Positions 53,666 through 63,274 are shown, counted from the stretch's first letter. The stretch is DNA of 64,000 bases from CAZXFH01 sp964640055 (GCA_964640055.1 CAZXFH010000002.1:1-64000); one strand, 5' to 3'. Notes: generated by a model from the sequence alone, not told the origin. Translations and numbers: made by a program.

Positions 53666-55105
53666 ATGGAAAAACTATTGATTGAATATTCCAAAAAAGG
53701 AAAAATAGGAGTGGCGTTGCCCCCTGAGACAACCAAGGAAAAATCAGCCTCCGAAATTTTACCGCAAAATCTGTTACGGGAAAGTGAGTTAAAATTACCC
53801 GAGGTCAGCGAGCCGGAGGTCGTCCGACATTTTACCAATTTATCCACTATGAACCATCATGTTGATAAGGGTTTTTATCCACTGGGATCCTGTACCATGA
53901 AATATAATCCGAAAATCAATGACCGCCTGGCTGGTCTGGAAGAATTGTTGGAACTGAATCCCCAGCAACCGCCACCGACGGCCCAGGGGGCACTGCAAAT
54001 TATCTATGAACTGGAGCAGTTATTATGCCAGATTACCGGTATGGCCGGGGTTACGCTCCAGCCAGCGGCTGGTTCACATGGAGAACTGGTAGGTGGTTTG
54101 ATTTTTAAAAAATATCATGAATCCAAAGGGCAAAAACGGCGCTATATTTTAGTCCCCGATTCCGCCCATGGAACCAATCCATCCAGTGCAACTTCCACAG
54201 GCCATGAGATTATCTGTCTTAAATCCAACCAAAAAGGCTTGGTAGACATTGGCGATCTCAAACAAAAAATGACGAATGAAGTCGCCGGATTAATGCTCAC
54301 CAATCCCAATACTTTGGGTCTTTTTGAGGAAGAAGTCGAACATATAGTAGACATCGTTCACCAACAGGATGGCTTGGTTTATTTAGATGGTGCCAATTTA
54401 AACGCCTTATTAGGTTGGGTTAAACCGGCTGATATGGGCTTTGATATTACGCATATGAATCTGCATAAAACCTTTTCCACACCCCATGGCGGCGGCGGAC
54501 CTGGCAGCGGGCCGGTGGGGGTGGTTGCAAAACTGGTGAAATACCTGCCGGTTCCACGGATCGTTCGGAAGTCGGAGGGCTACCGATTCTCTGATAAGCA
54601 TCCCGATTCTATCGGCAGAATTTTAGGATCCTATGGTAATTTTAGTGTTATGGTACGGGCCTATGTGTATTTGATGATGCTCGGAAAAGAGGGGATCAGG
54701 CAGGTGTCCAGAAATGCCATATTAAATGCCAATTATCTGCGCAATAGATTGTCAGCAACATATGAGGTCCCCTATAACCGGATTTGTATGCATGAGTTTG
54801 TGGCTTCCGGTACGGTTCATCGTCAGCATGATATTAAAACCCTGGATATTGCCAAACGCCTGCTGGATTTTGGTGTACACGCGCCTACGGTCTATTTTCC
54901 CCTGATCGTGAAAGAAGCCTTGATGATTGAGCCCACCGAGACCGAATCCCTGGAAGCCTTAGCGTATTTTGCCGAGATCATGGAAAAAATCGATCAGGAA
55001 GCCAAACAATCACCGGAAACACTCCACAAAGCCCCCTATCATACACCGGTAAGACGGCTGGATGAATTGAAAGCCAACAAAGAACTCAATGTTTCCTGGT
55101 CATGA
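53666..55105 (+). CDS. gcvPB: Glycine dehydrogenase (decarboxylating) subunit 2
   Basis: 479 residues of the split P-protein. YPLGSCTMKYNPKIND, QPAAGSHGELVGGLIF, and the PLP lysine in MNLHKTFSTPHGGGGPGSGP mark it. The P-protein decarboxylates glycine in the glycine cleavage complex. The partner subunit gcvPA and the T and H proteins are not here. It is likely co-transcribed with alaS. Confidence 0.95.
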   Translation: MEKLLIEYSKKGKIGVALPPETTKEKSASEILPQNLLRESELKLPEVSEPEVVRHFTNLSTMNHHVDKGFYPLGSCTMKYNPKINDRLAGLEELLELNPQQPPPTAQGALQIIYELEQLLCQITGMAGVTLQPAAGSHGELVGGLIFKKYHESKGQKRRYILVPDSAHGTNPSSATSTGHEIICLKSNQKGLVDIGDLKQKMTNEVAGLMLTNPNTLGLFEEEVEHIVDIVHQQDGLVYLDGANLNALLGWVKPADMGFDITHMNLHKTFSTPHGGGGPGSGPVGVVAKLVKYLPVPRIVRKSEGYRFSDKHPDSIGRILGSYGNFSVMVRAYVYLMMLGKEGIRQVSRNAILNANYLRNRLSATYEVPYNRICMHEFVASGTVHRQHDIKTLDIAKRLLDFGVHAPTVYFPLIVKEALMIEPTETESLEALAYFAEIMEKIDQEAKQSPETLHKAPYHTPVRRLDELKANKELNVSWS

Positions 55106-55117
55106 AAGGAAGACATT

Positions 55118-56002
55118 ATTAAGAAACGGTTTGCGGTTATTGTAAATCCGGTGGCCGGAAAGGGGAGAACTGCCAAACTGCTCCCCCGGTTAAAAAAGCT
55201 AGCAGACGCACAGAGCGCTGATTTCACCTTTTATACGAGTGAGTATCCCCAACATGCCAGTTTGATCGCCGATGCCATTCAGGCTGAATTTGACGGAGTG
55301 ATTGCCTTTGGTGGTGACGGCACTGCTAATGAAGTGGTCAATGGTCTGGCGGGTACCCAGACTCCGTTGGGAATAGTCCCGGAAGGCACTGGCAATGATT
55401 TTGCCCGTAGTATTAATATGCCCCAGGAATTGGATGCCGCCCTTAATATTATCATGAACTATCGGATTCGCAAAATGGATTTGGGAACCATTGGCGACCG
55501 CATTTTTCTGAATGGGGTCGGAGTGGGCTTTGATGGCTATGTTAATTTACGCAATAAGACCGATAAACTAATTAAAGGTCCGGCATCTTATTATTTAACC
55601 CTGATAACCAGTTTGATCAGCTGGAAAGCAGTACCTTTGGACATGGAAATTGATGGTGAAAAGTTCAAGAATCTCAAGTTTTTTTTAATTGCCGTGGGTA
55701 ACGGCTGGGCCTGTGGCGGAGGTATGAATCTGAATCCGCAAGCCTCTATCCATGATGGTGTGTTTGATATTTGCTATGTAAAAGATATATCCACCTGGAA
55801 AATTGTGTTAAACTTGATGCGCTTGAAAAATGGAACTATCGACCGGATCAATGAGGTTTGCCTGACCCGCGGTAAACAAATCACACTGAAAAGTCCGGCC
55901 CCCCTACCGGTCCATTTTGACGGTGAAATGTATGATTTTGCCGCTAACGAAATCAATATTAGCTTAATTCCCGCCGCCGCCAATATTATTGGAAATTGGT
56001 AA
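55118..56002 (+). CDS. Diacylglycerol kinase/YegS-like lipid kinase with ATT start
   Basis: 294 residues of the DAGK catalytic family: FAVIVNPVAGKGRTAK at the start, IAFGGDGTANEVVNGLAG, GIVPEGTGNDFARSINM and FDGEMYDFAANEINISLIP near the end. The essential strand before NPVAGKG can only be kept if translation starts upstream of the GTG at 55151, and no ATG, GTG or TTG exists between the in-frame TGA at 55103 and that GTG. ATT at 55118 gives MKKRFAVIVNP and has AAGGA seven bases upstream. ATT at 55115 is the next best option. The enzyme would phosphorylate a lipid alcohol, perhaps diacylglycerol. Confidence 0.83.
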   Translation: MKKRFAVIVNPVAGKGRTAKLLPRLKKLADAQSADFTFYTSEYPQHASLIADAIQAEFDGVIAFGGDGTANEVVNGLAGTQTPLGIVPEGTGNDFARSINMPQELDAALNIIMNYRIRKMDLGTIGDRIFLNGVGVGFDGYVNLRNKTDKLIKGPASYYLTLITSLISWKAVPLDMEIDGEKFKNLKFFLIAVGNGWACGGGMNLNPQASIHDGVFDICYVKDISTWKIVLNLMRLKNGTIDRINEVCLTRGKQITLKSPAPLPVHFDGEMYDFAANEINISLIPAAANIIGNW

Positions 56003-56009
56003 AACAGGA

Positions 56010-56495
56010 ATGCTGAAGACCAAATTTATTAAAGCCGTAACTATATTTAATATAATATGCTTACCTGTCATTGTGTTATCATTTACTTTAAATGATGATG
56101 ATCGCCCTGACACCACCTTATCTCCCACAACAGCCCTTATCAAATCGGCCATTATCCCGGGATGGGGACAATGCTATGTGGGAAAACCTCTTAAAGGGCT
56201 GCTCTACTTGGCGGCAGAAGGGTATCATTTGTATCGTATGATTCAATATCATCAGATAGTTTTAAAGGAAAAGCAGGGATATAATATTCAAATTAGCCCA
56301 CGTCGCGCTCTGGAAAAAAGGAATAAATATGCCTGGTGGTGTGCCGGTATATATATTATGGGTATGTTAGATGCCTATGTTGATGCGCATTTGATAAATT
56401 TTCCAGAAGATAAAATCGAACTAAGTGGCTTTATCGCTTCCCGGCAATGGGGGTTATCCTTAAGTATTAAATTAAGGAGCAGTTATGCAGATTGA
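56010..56495 (+). CDS. DUF5683-like membrane protein
   Basis: 161 residues from ATG 56010 (TTG 55989 is an in-frame alternative). Hydrophobic start (FIKAVTIFNIICLPVIVLSF), then IKSAIIPGWGQCYVGKPLKG, the signature of the DUF5683 family, and a further helix (CAGIYIMGMLDAYVDAHLI). Envelope protein of unknown role. It overlaps the next gene by 11 bases. Confidence 0.68.
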   Translation: MLKTKFIKAVTIFNIICLPVIVLSFTLNDDDRPDTTLSPTTALIKSAIIPGWGQCYVGKPLKGLLYLAAEGYHLYRMIQYHQIVLKEKQGYNIQISPRRALEKRNKYAWWCAGIYIMGMLDAYVDAHLINFPEDKIELSGFIASRQWGLSLSIKLRSSYAD

Positions 56496-57840
56496 AAGGG
56501 AACAGTGGGGGTCAAAAATCGGATTTGTTCTGGCAGCAGCCGGCTCAGCGGTTGGGTTGGGTAATATCTGGAAGTTTCCCTATCTGGTCGGTGAAAACGG
56601 GGGGGCGGCCTTTATTATTCTCTATTTAATCAGTGTTGTTATTATCGGTTTACCAATAGTAGTTGCTGAGATCCTGATCGGCAGAACCGCCCAGAGAAAT
56701 CCAGTGGGCAGTTTTCGAATTCTTAGCAGAGGTAATCCTTTTTGGATGGGTATTGGTTTCCTGGGAGTTTTGACCGGGTTCATCATTTTGTCTTACTACA
56801 ATGTGATCGCCGGCTGGAGCCTGGGCTATGTGGTCGAGTCCTTCAAGGGCAGTTTTCAGGATATGAATCACCCGGAAAATGCCGGTATTCTGTTTAGCTG
56901 TCGTTCAGCCAGTGTCGGCTGGTGTCTGTTTTATCACGCCCTGTTTATGACTTTATCTGTCTCTATCATATACTTTGGTGTTAAAAAAGGCATCGAAAAG
57001 GCCAGTAAGACTTTAATGCCCCTGTTGCTGCTTTTCATGGTGGTCCTGTTGATAAGGGGAGTCACTCTTAACGGGGCTCAAGCGGGTATAGCCTATTTGA
57101 CCAAAGTGGATTTTTCCGTAGTCAACAAACGCACGATACTGATGGCCTTGGGACAGGCCTTTTTCTCTTTGAGTTTGGGAATGGGGGCTTTATTAACCTA
57201 TGGTAGTTATATCTCTAAAAAAGAGAATTTACCCTCGAGTGCCGTCAATATCGTTGCCTTGGATACCATGATCGCCATTTTGGCCGGCTTTATGATTTTT
57301 CCGGCGCTTTTTGCCATGCAACTGCATCCTGATCAGGGACCGGCTTTGATATTCAATATCATTCCGGTTATGTTCAACAAGATCCCCGGCGGATATTTTT
57401 TCAGGATCATATTTTTTATCTTGCTTTCTGTGGCTGCTTTAACGTCAACCATTTCACTTTTAGAAGTGATCACCGCTTTTGTTGTCGATGAATTCAAGAT
57501 AAAACGCAGAAAAGCGGCTATTATTTTAGGGGCTACTGTATTTTTAATCGGGATACCCAGTGCACTTTCCTTTGGATGTTTAAAGGGAGTGCATATTTTC
57601 AAACATACCTTTTTTGACCTGGCCGATTTTCTGGCCACCAATGTATTTTTACCGTTGGGGGGTATCTTTATCGCCCTGTTCGTAGGCTGGTACTGGGGGA
57701 TTAAAAAAGCCCTTCCACATCTAAAGGAAGGGGCCGAGGAAGTTTCGGACCGCTGGCTTACGCTCTGGTCCTTTCTGATTCGCTATGTGGCGCCTATCTT
57801 GATTCTGATCGTCTTTCTGACCTCGATCGGGATCATATAA
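56485..57840 (+). CDS. Neurotransmitter:sodium symporter family transporter
   Basis: 451 residues and about 11-12 membrane helices. GFVLAAAGSAVGLGNIWKFP with YLVGENGGAAFIILYL is the NSS/LeuT substrate and sodium site region; SLSLGMGALLTYGSYI is the TM6-TM7 site. It would import amino acids or related compounds with Na+. Substrate cannot be told from sequence. ATTAAGGAGCAGTT precedes the ATG. Confidence 0.93.
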   Translation: MQIEREQWGSKIGFVLAAAGSAVGLGNIWKFPYLVGENGGAAFIILYLISVVIIGLPIVVAEILIGRTAQRNPVGSFRILSRGNPFWMGIGFLGVLTGFIILSYYNVIAGWSLGYVVESFKGSFQDMNHPENAGILFSCRSASVGWCLFYHALFMTLSVSIIYFGVKKGIEKASKTLMPLLLLFMVVLLIRGVTLNGAQAGIAYLTKVDFSVVNKRTILMALGQAFFSLSLGMGALLTYGSYISKKENLPSSAVNIVALDTMIAILAGFMIFPALFAMQLHPDQGPALIFNIIPVMFNKIPGGYFFRIIFFILLSVAALTSTISLLEVITAFVVDEFKIKRRKAAIILGATVFLIGIPSALSFGCLKGVHIFKHTFFDLADFLATNVFLPLGGIFIALFVGWYWGIKKALPHLKEGAEEVSDRWLTLWSFLIRYVAPILILIVFLTSIGII

Positions 57841-57998
57841 ATGTATTAAACCGTGCGGGGGTTCCGACAGGAAAGCGGCCTGGACAACCTCTGGAAAAAG
57901 GGCCTAAAAATTTGTTTTTTGAAACAGGTGAATATGTGTAAATTCTGTCTACATTAATTGTCATTTTTTGAGGTAAAGGGAATAAGTAAACAGCAGGT

Positions 57999-58400
57999 AT
58001 GTCAAGACAATTATTGGGACTTTTTTTAATTTTTATTATCACTGTGGATTTTATTTATGCTAACTCCCCGGATATCCGACCAATTAACCGGCCATATGCG
58101 GTCCATAAGCAGGGATATAATTTTAAGCAGGCGACAGATAGTTGGCGTGGTAAAGATAAATTAAAACATTTTTCCCTGGCCTTTTATTTAACCATGAGTT
58201 CCTATTATTATCAAAACAGAGGCTTTAATGTTGCGGAGAATAAAGCCCGGAAATGGACTACTTTCACGGTCCTGTCATTGGGGATCGGAAAGGAAATTTG
58301 TGATTATTATAAGGCTGATAGTCATTTCAGCATAAAGGATTTGATGGCCGATATGAGCGGGCTCTTAATCGGCCTTTTATTAATTAACAGAATCGAATGA
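57999..58400 (+). CDS. YfiM/DUF2279-like small membrane-associated protein
   Basis: 133 residues with a signal-like N-terminus (LLGLFLIFIITVDFIYA), then KDKLKHFSLAFYLTMSSYYY, GIGKEICDYYKADSHFSIKD and LMADMSGLLIGLLLI. The D-K-x-x-H-F, G-K-E-x-x-D and S-x-K-D-L-x-A-D pattern is that of YfiM-like proteins. Overlaps the PHP gene by 4 bases. Confidence 0.65.
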   Translation: MSRQLLGLFLIFIITVDFIYANSPDIRPINRPYAVHKQGYNFKQATDSWRGKDKLKHFSLAFYLTMSSYYYQNRGFNVAENKARKWTTFTVLSLGIGKEICDYYKADSHFSIKDLMADMSGLLIGLLLINRIE

Positions 58401-59449
58401 AAAATTTTCAGGAATATATCGGTTGTATCCATGCCCATTCGGTCTATTCTGATGGCAGTGGCACCTATCCCGAAATAATCCGGGCTGCTCAGGAATCCAA
58501 ATTAGATTATCTGATGATGTCCGATCATATGACTTTGGAAGGAAGGGAAAAAGGGTTTTTCGGCTGGCATGATGACCTTTTTCTCAGTATTGGCTATGAA
58601 ATTGAGGATCCCCAGGATCAACACCATTACCTGGCCTTTGGTCTGGATTCAACCTTACCGCCGCAACTGCCCCATAGGGATTATATCAAAGCAGTTGAAA
58701 GACAGGGCGCTTTGGGGATTGCCGCCCATCCTTTTGAAGAACGGGATGACCAACAGGCCCTGCCCGGATACCCACCCATTACCTGGTCCAGTTTGGATTA
58801 TCCGGAGGTGAAAGTAATTGAAATCTGGAATATGATGTCCCATTGGATGGAAGCCACTACCTTGCAGAATAAGTACTGGAATGTTATTCATCCGCGCAGT
58901 TTTTCCACTTTTCCGAAACGAAGTTTGTTAGAGTGGTGGGATCAGGCTAATTTAAAGCGGAAAGTGACCGGTGTGGGCGCCGTAGATGTGCACGCTACGC
59001 AGATAAAGATACTGGGTCTCTTCAAAAAGGCAATTTTTGATTATAAAATTATGTTCAAATCCATCCATACGCACCTTCTGATGGATGATAAGTTGCATAA
59101 CCGGCTGGATGCTGAAAAAGTGGAACAAGCCATGCTAAATATTATTCGCCTGGGACGGACGTTTATTTCCAACTACCGGCGGGGGAATGCCCGGGGATTT
59201 CGGTTCTGGGCTGAAACCAGTTCGGAGACACTCCAAATGGGTGAAACTGGACAGGCGGAAAAGAGCGTGTTAAGAGCAGTCTTACCTCAAAAAGCCCATT
59301 GTAAGCTGATTCGCAATGGTCAGATATATCACCGGGATAACACAGCTGAGTTGAAAGTCTCCGTACCAGCAGGTAGCTACCGCCTGGAGGTGGAAAAAGA
59401 CCAGCGGGGATGGATTTACAGCAATCATATAAAAATTAAAAAAGCATAG
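58397..59449 (+). CDS. PHP-domain metal-dependent hydrolase
   Basis: 350 residues. IGCIHAHSVYSDGSGTYPEI gives the HxH and D metal motif, LMMSDHMTLEG the second, and GIAAHPFEERDDQ, GVGAVDVHATQI later ligands. It resembles CehA/McbA-type stand-alone PHP phosphoesterases. Substrate unknown. It is distinct from the EndoQ-like PHP at 318. purF starts three bases after its stop. Confidence 0.8.
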   Translation: MKNFQEYIGCIHAHSVYSDGSGTYPEIIRAAQESKLDYLMMSDHMTLEGREKGFFGWHDDLFLSIGYEIEDPQDQHHYLAFGLDSTLPPQLPHRDYIKAVERQGALGIAAHPFEERDDQQALPGYPPITWSSLDYPEVKVIEIWNMMSHWMEATTLQNKYWNVIHPRSFSTFPKRSLLEWWDQANLKRKVTGVGAVDVHATQIKILGLFKKAIFDYKIMFKSIHTHLLMDDKLHNRLDAEKVEQAMLNIIRLGRTFISNYRRGNARGFRFWAETSSETLQMGETGQAEKSVLRAVLPQKAHCKLIRNGQIYHRDNTAELKVSVPAGSYRLEVEKDQRGWIYSNHIKIKKA

Positions 59450-59452
59450 GTT

Positions 59453-60805
59453 ATGTGCGGAATCGTAGGTATTTACAATCATCCGGAAGCATCGACGCTG
59501 ACTTACCTGAGCTTATATGCCCTACAACACCGGGGACAGGAGGGGGTCGGTATTATTTCTTATGACGGTCAGCGTAATTATCTGTCCAAAGGACGTGGTT
59601 TGGTTCCGGAGGTATTCTCAGATAAAGAGCAGTTGCGCGCTTTACCAGGCACTATGGCAGTCGGGCATAATCGATACGCTACCCACGGTGACACTTCGCT
59701 CCAGAATGTACAGCCTTTTCTTTTCAATTTTAAGGGCCACCAGATCGCTATTTCCCATAATGGTAATTTGGTCAATTTAGAGCCCATCAGAACAGAGTTG
59801 GAGAACAAAGGGACCATTTTCCAAACCACTTCTGATACAGAATTCATTATTCACCTTTTTGCCCATGCCCGGGGGAAGACCTTTGAAGAAAAATTATTGC
59901 AGGCCTTACGCCGGGTACAGGGTGCTTATTCACTGGTGATGATGTATCAGAATAAAATGATTGCGGCCCGAGATCGGCATGGTTTTCGCCCTCTGTGTCT
60001 GGGTAAATGGAATGATACAGTTGCTTTTGCATCTGAAACCTGTGCCCTGGACCTGGTAGGCGCCCGGTATGACCGGGATATCAAACCCGGTGAAATGGTG
60101 GTGCTGGATGAAAATGAAGAGCGGTCCTATCAGATTGCCCCGCCGGAACCAAAACACTGTATATTTGAATATGTCTATTTTTCCCGTCCGGATAGCCGCA
60201 TTTTTGGGGAATATGTAGATAAAACACGGCGTAAATTGGGTAAAACTCTGGCCCTTGAAAAGCCGGTACCAGGAGGAGAGATTGTCATTTCGGTCCCGGA
60301 TTCAAGCAATACAACGGCGATCGGCTATTCGCAACGGTCAGAAGCGCGCTTTGAAATCGGATTGATTCGCAACCATTATATCGGCCGGACTTTTATTTAT
60401 CCGTCCCAAAAGGTCCGAGATTTTTCGGTCAAACTAAAATTCAATACCATTGCTGGTGTGCTGAAGGATCGCAAGGTTACTATTGTTGATGATTCCATTG
60501 TGCGCGGCACTACCCTGAAAAAGCTGGTGCGTATGATTCGCAAAGCGCAGCCCAAAGAGATCCATGTAAGAATTGGATCACCGCCGATAAAATATCCCTG
60601 CTACTATGGCATGGATTTTCCATCTCAGGCGGAATTGATTGCCAACCGGAAAGAGTTAGCAGCCATTCGCAAGCATCTCAATGTTGACAGCCTGGAGTAT
60701 TTGAGTGTGGCGGGATTGCTGAATTCTACATCCCTGCCTCGCAATTGCTTTTGTACTGCCTGTTTTACAGGAGATTATATTGTTAACCAGATGAAAAGTG
60801 ACTAA
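59453..60805 (+). CDS. purF: Amidophosphoribosyltransferase
   Basis: 450 residues starting MCGIVGIYNHPEASTLTYLS with the N-terminal nucleophile Cys2, no propeptide. YALQHRGQEGVGI, GHNRYATHGD and the PRPP loop VTIVDDSIVRGTT are typical. Cysteines in HCIFEYVYF, PCYYGMDF and CFCTAC suggest a [4Fe-4S] cluster as in the Bacillus enzyme. It makes phosphoribosylamine, the first step of purine synthesis. Confidence 0.96.
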   Translation: MCGIVGIYNHPEASTLTYLSLYALQHRGQEGVGIISYDGQRNYLSKGRGLVPEVFSDKEQLRALPGTMAVGHNRYATHGDTSLQNVQPFLFNFKGHQIAISHNGNLVNLEPIRTELENKGTIFQTTSDTEFIIHLFAHARGKTFEEKLLQALRRVQGAYSLVMMYQNKMIAARDRHGFRPLCLGKWNDTVAFASETCALDLVGARYDRDIKPGEMVVLDENEERSYQIAPPEPKHCIFEYVYFSRPDSRIFGEYVDKTRRKLGKTLALEKPVPGGEIVISVPDSSNTTAIGYSQRSEARFEIGLIRNHYIGRTFIYPSQKVRDFSVKLKFNTIAGVLKDRKVTIVDDSIVRGTTLKKLVRMIRKAQPKEIHVRIGSPPIKYPCYYGMDFPSQAELIANRKELAAIRKHLNVDSLEYLSVAGLLNSTSLPRNCFCTACFTGDYIVNQMKSD

Positions 60806-60937
60806 TTTATCTTAATCTAGTATTTAACATACTCATATATAAAATGTCCATTATGCAAAAAATAGAAAATATCAAGGGTTATACGGTGTGGTCTGCAATA
60901 CAAAAGGACTGCGCAGATTTGAACAGGAGTGAATTGC

Positions 60938-61933
60938 ATGAAATTTAATATCAATCCCCGGTTTCTGAAACCACTGGACTATTTCTTTATTTTACGGCCA
61001 ACGCTTTTTTTCCCGGTTTGGGTTGCTACTTTGGCCGGATATGCAACCTTTCACCTTTACGATAATGCTATTGTATGGTGGAACTTTCATTTTAGCTGGC
61101 GTATTTTACTTAATTTTCTTTTGATAACGCTGTGCTGCGGAGGTGCCTTCATTTTGAACCAGCTGCATGATATAGAAACTGACAAAGAGAATAGAAAGCT
61201 ATTTCTGATCGCGGAAAATATTGTCAGTCAGTCCGTCGCAAAAAAGATTGGTTACGGACTCATTGGTATCACGCTCCTACTGTTTTTATTCCAAAATTTA
61301 TCCCTGTTTCTGATTGCCTTGGGAGTGGTACTGATCGGCGGCTACTGTTATAATTACGACCCCTTTGCCTGGAAAAACAAACCGGTTATGGGTGTTTTGA
61401 CCAATATGATCGTGGTGGGTTTGTTATTATTTATGTTCGGATGGCGCCTGGGGGGACCCCTAAAAATAAGCACACTGCTCTATGCTGTCCCTTATATTTT
61501 AGCCATTGGATCGATTGCAATTCTCACCACCATTCCTGATATGGAGGGGGACCGTATTACCGGTAAAATAACCTTTGCAGTCCGCTTCGGCGAAAAGCTT
61601 AGCATATGGATTTCCTTTGTCATAATCGCTCTGGCCTTTATCGTTGGGTTGATTAATGATGACCCGGTTATTTCTCATTCCATTTTAATATCTTCTCCCT
61701 TATACGTTATTTTACTATTTAAACAGGATCTAACCTGGGTTTTACGCACTATTCGCTATCCAATCTTATTTATCGCTTTGTTTTTAAGCGTGGAATTTCC
61801 CTACTTCTTTATAGCCATTCTGGCGAATTATTATATATCAAAAATATACTATGCCACGCGCTTTAATCTTGATTATCCTTCCTTTAAAATAGAGGAGGAA
61901 GCCTATGATAATAGTCAATCAGCAAATTTGTGA
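60938..61933 (+). CDS. UbiA-family prenyltransferase
   Basis: 331 residues with about eight to nine membrane helices. The first Asp motif is N74-x3-D78-x3-D82 (NQLHDIETDKENRKLF), the second IPDMEGDRITGKITFAVRFG. ATG 60938 has AGGAG eight bases upstream. The usual RPIPSG after the first motif is replaced by LFLIAE. UbiA enzymes attach polyprenyl chains to quinone, haem, chlorophyll or glycerol phosphate acceptors. A ferredoxin and a geranylgeranyl reductase follow, so the product is probably reduced there; candidates are archaeal-type DGGGP synthase or a quinone enzyme. Acceptor undecided. Confidence 0.78.
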   Translation: MKFNINPRFLKPLDYFFILRPTLFFPVWVATLAGYATFHLYDNAIVWWNFHFSWRILLNFLLITLCCGGAFILNQLHDIETDKENRKLFLIAENIVSQSVAKKIGYGLIGITLLLFLFQNLSLFLIALGVVLIGGYCYNYDPFAWKNKPVMGVLTNMIVVGLLLFMFGWRLGGPLKISTLLYAVPYILAIGSIAILTTIPDMEGDRITGKITFAVRFGEKLSIWISFVIIALAFIVGLINDDPVISHSILISSPLYVILLFKQDLTWVLRTIRYPILFIALFLSVEFPYFFIAILANYYISKIYYATRFNLDYPSFKIEEEAYDNSQSANL

Positions 61934-62096
61934 TCTTTGCGGGGCTTGTGTGGGGGTCTGCCCGCAAGATTGTATTGTGCTCAGTGAGTATCAACTCACT
62001 ATAGCGCAAACCGCATGCACTGACTGTCTGCTTTGTGTGCGTTTATGCCCTATGGCGGCCCTGGAAAAATCGGAAAAAACCGCTAAAGTGGAGTAA
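61905..62096 (+). CDS. 2[4Fe-4S] ferredoxin
   Basis: 63 residues with two cluster motifs: C9-x2-C12-x2-C15-x3-C19-P and C38-x2-C41-x2-C44-x3-C48-P; an extra C23 is present. The ATG is inside the end of the UbiA gene, 29 bases before its stop, with AGAGGAGGAAG upstream, so translation is probably coupled. It likely supplies electrons to the reductase next to it. Confidence 0.92.
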   Translation: MIIVNQQICDLCGACVGVCPQDCIVLSEYQLTIAQTACTDCLLCVRLCPMAALEKSEKTAKVE

Positions 62097-62101
62097 AGGC
62101 G

Positions 62102-63274
62102 ATGAAAGGGTACTATGATATCACAGTTGTCGGCGGGGGCCCTGCCGGGACCACGGCAGCCTGGGAGGCGGCTAAAAATGGCGCTCACGTGGTTCTCTTT
62201 GAAAGAGATCGGGAAATTGGGGTACCAGTCCGCTGCGCGGAAGGCGTTGGAGAAAAAGGCCTGGCAAAATATTTAGAAATTGATCCTCAGTGGATTGCCA
62301 ACCGATTGACTAAGTTCCGATTGATTTCACCTCAGAAAAAAGCTGTGGAACTCATTCCCAAAGAGCGGGGTTTGGTACTACATCGCCGCTTGTTTGACCA
62401 TGCCTTAGCGGAAAAGGCCGCGGGCTGTGGTGTGGAAATTTTCACGAAAGCCGATGTGTTTAAGCTGAAGCGCTATTCAAATTATACAGAGTTGTATTTG
62501 AACTATCTGGGTCGGGAAAAACGGGTAAAAGCCAAACTGGTGATTGCGGCCGATGGGGTGGAATCCCGGATCGCGCGTTTTTATGGTATTAATGCCCATT
62601 TGAAACCGGAGGATATTGATATTTGCATTCAAATTTGTGCGGGTAACCTTGATATAGATCCCAATCTGGCAGAATTCTGGATCAGTCGTCAATGGGCCCC
62701 GGGTGGCTACGCCTGGGTTTTTCCCAAGGGCGAAGGGCTGGCCAATATTGGATTGGGTGTCAATGGCATTTATGCCGGGAAAATATCGGTGCTGCAATAT
62801 TTGAACAATTTTATCGCTGAAAATTATCCCACAGCCGTTGCCCTGGATACTATCGCCGGCGGAGTTCCGGTAGCCCTGCGCTTGGAAAAACTGGTAGCCG
62901 ACGGATTTATGGCGGTTGGAGATGCAGGGCGACAGATCAATCCCTTGTCAGGGGGAGGTATAACAGCCGCTGTAGAAGCCGGTCAGATGGCCGGAAAAGT
63001 GGCGGCCGGAGCCATTCGTAAAGACGACACCTCCGCTAAACAGTTGATGCCTTATGTCAAAGAGTGGGATAAAACAACCGGAAGCACCTATCGGCTTTTT
63101 TATAAATTAAAAGAACGTACGTTACGCATGACAGACGAAGAATTTGACGAAATAGCAGACAAATTTCAGGATAGAGATCCTGCTGAAATTACTTTGACCG
63201 AAATATTCAAATATGTATTTAAAAAGCATCCGGGTTTATTGCTCCATATTGTAAAAGCTTTTGCTGGATTCTAA
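62102..63274 (+). CDS. Geranylgeranyl reductase-family FAD oxidoreductase
   Basis: 390 residues. DITVVGGGPAGTTAAWEAAK is the FAD dinucleotide site, with VPVRCAEGVGEKGLAKYLE, VIAADGVESRIARFYGI and FMAVGDAGRQINPLSGGGI. The last motif and the PxRC-like segment are typical of the archaeal and plant geranylgeranyl reductase family. It would saturate double bonds in isoprenoid chains. The adjacent ferredoxin is a likely donor: in Methanosarcina acetivorans a ferredoxin encoded beside the reductase is needed for full saturation. Substrate unknown. Confidence 0.86.
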   Translation: MKGYYDITVVGGGPAGTTAAWEAAKNGAHVVLFERDREIGVPVRCAEGVGEKGLAKYLEIDPQWIANRLTKFRLISPQKKAVELIPKERGLVLHRRLFDHALAEKAAGCGVEIFTKADVFKLKRYSNYTELYLNYLGREKRVKAKLVIAADGVESRIARFYGINAHLKPEDIDICIQICAGNLDIDPNLAEFWISRQWAPGGYAWVFPKGEGLANIGLGVNGIYAGKISVLQYLNNFIAENYPTAVALDTIAGGVPVALRLEKLVADGFMAVGDAGRQINPLSGGGITAAVEAGQMAGKVAAGAIRKDDTSAKQLMPYVKEWDKTTGSTYRLFYKLKERTLRMTDEEFDEIADKFQDRDPAEITLTEIFKYVFKKHPGLLLHIVKAFAGF

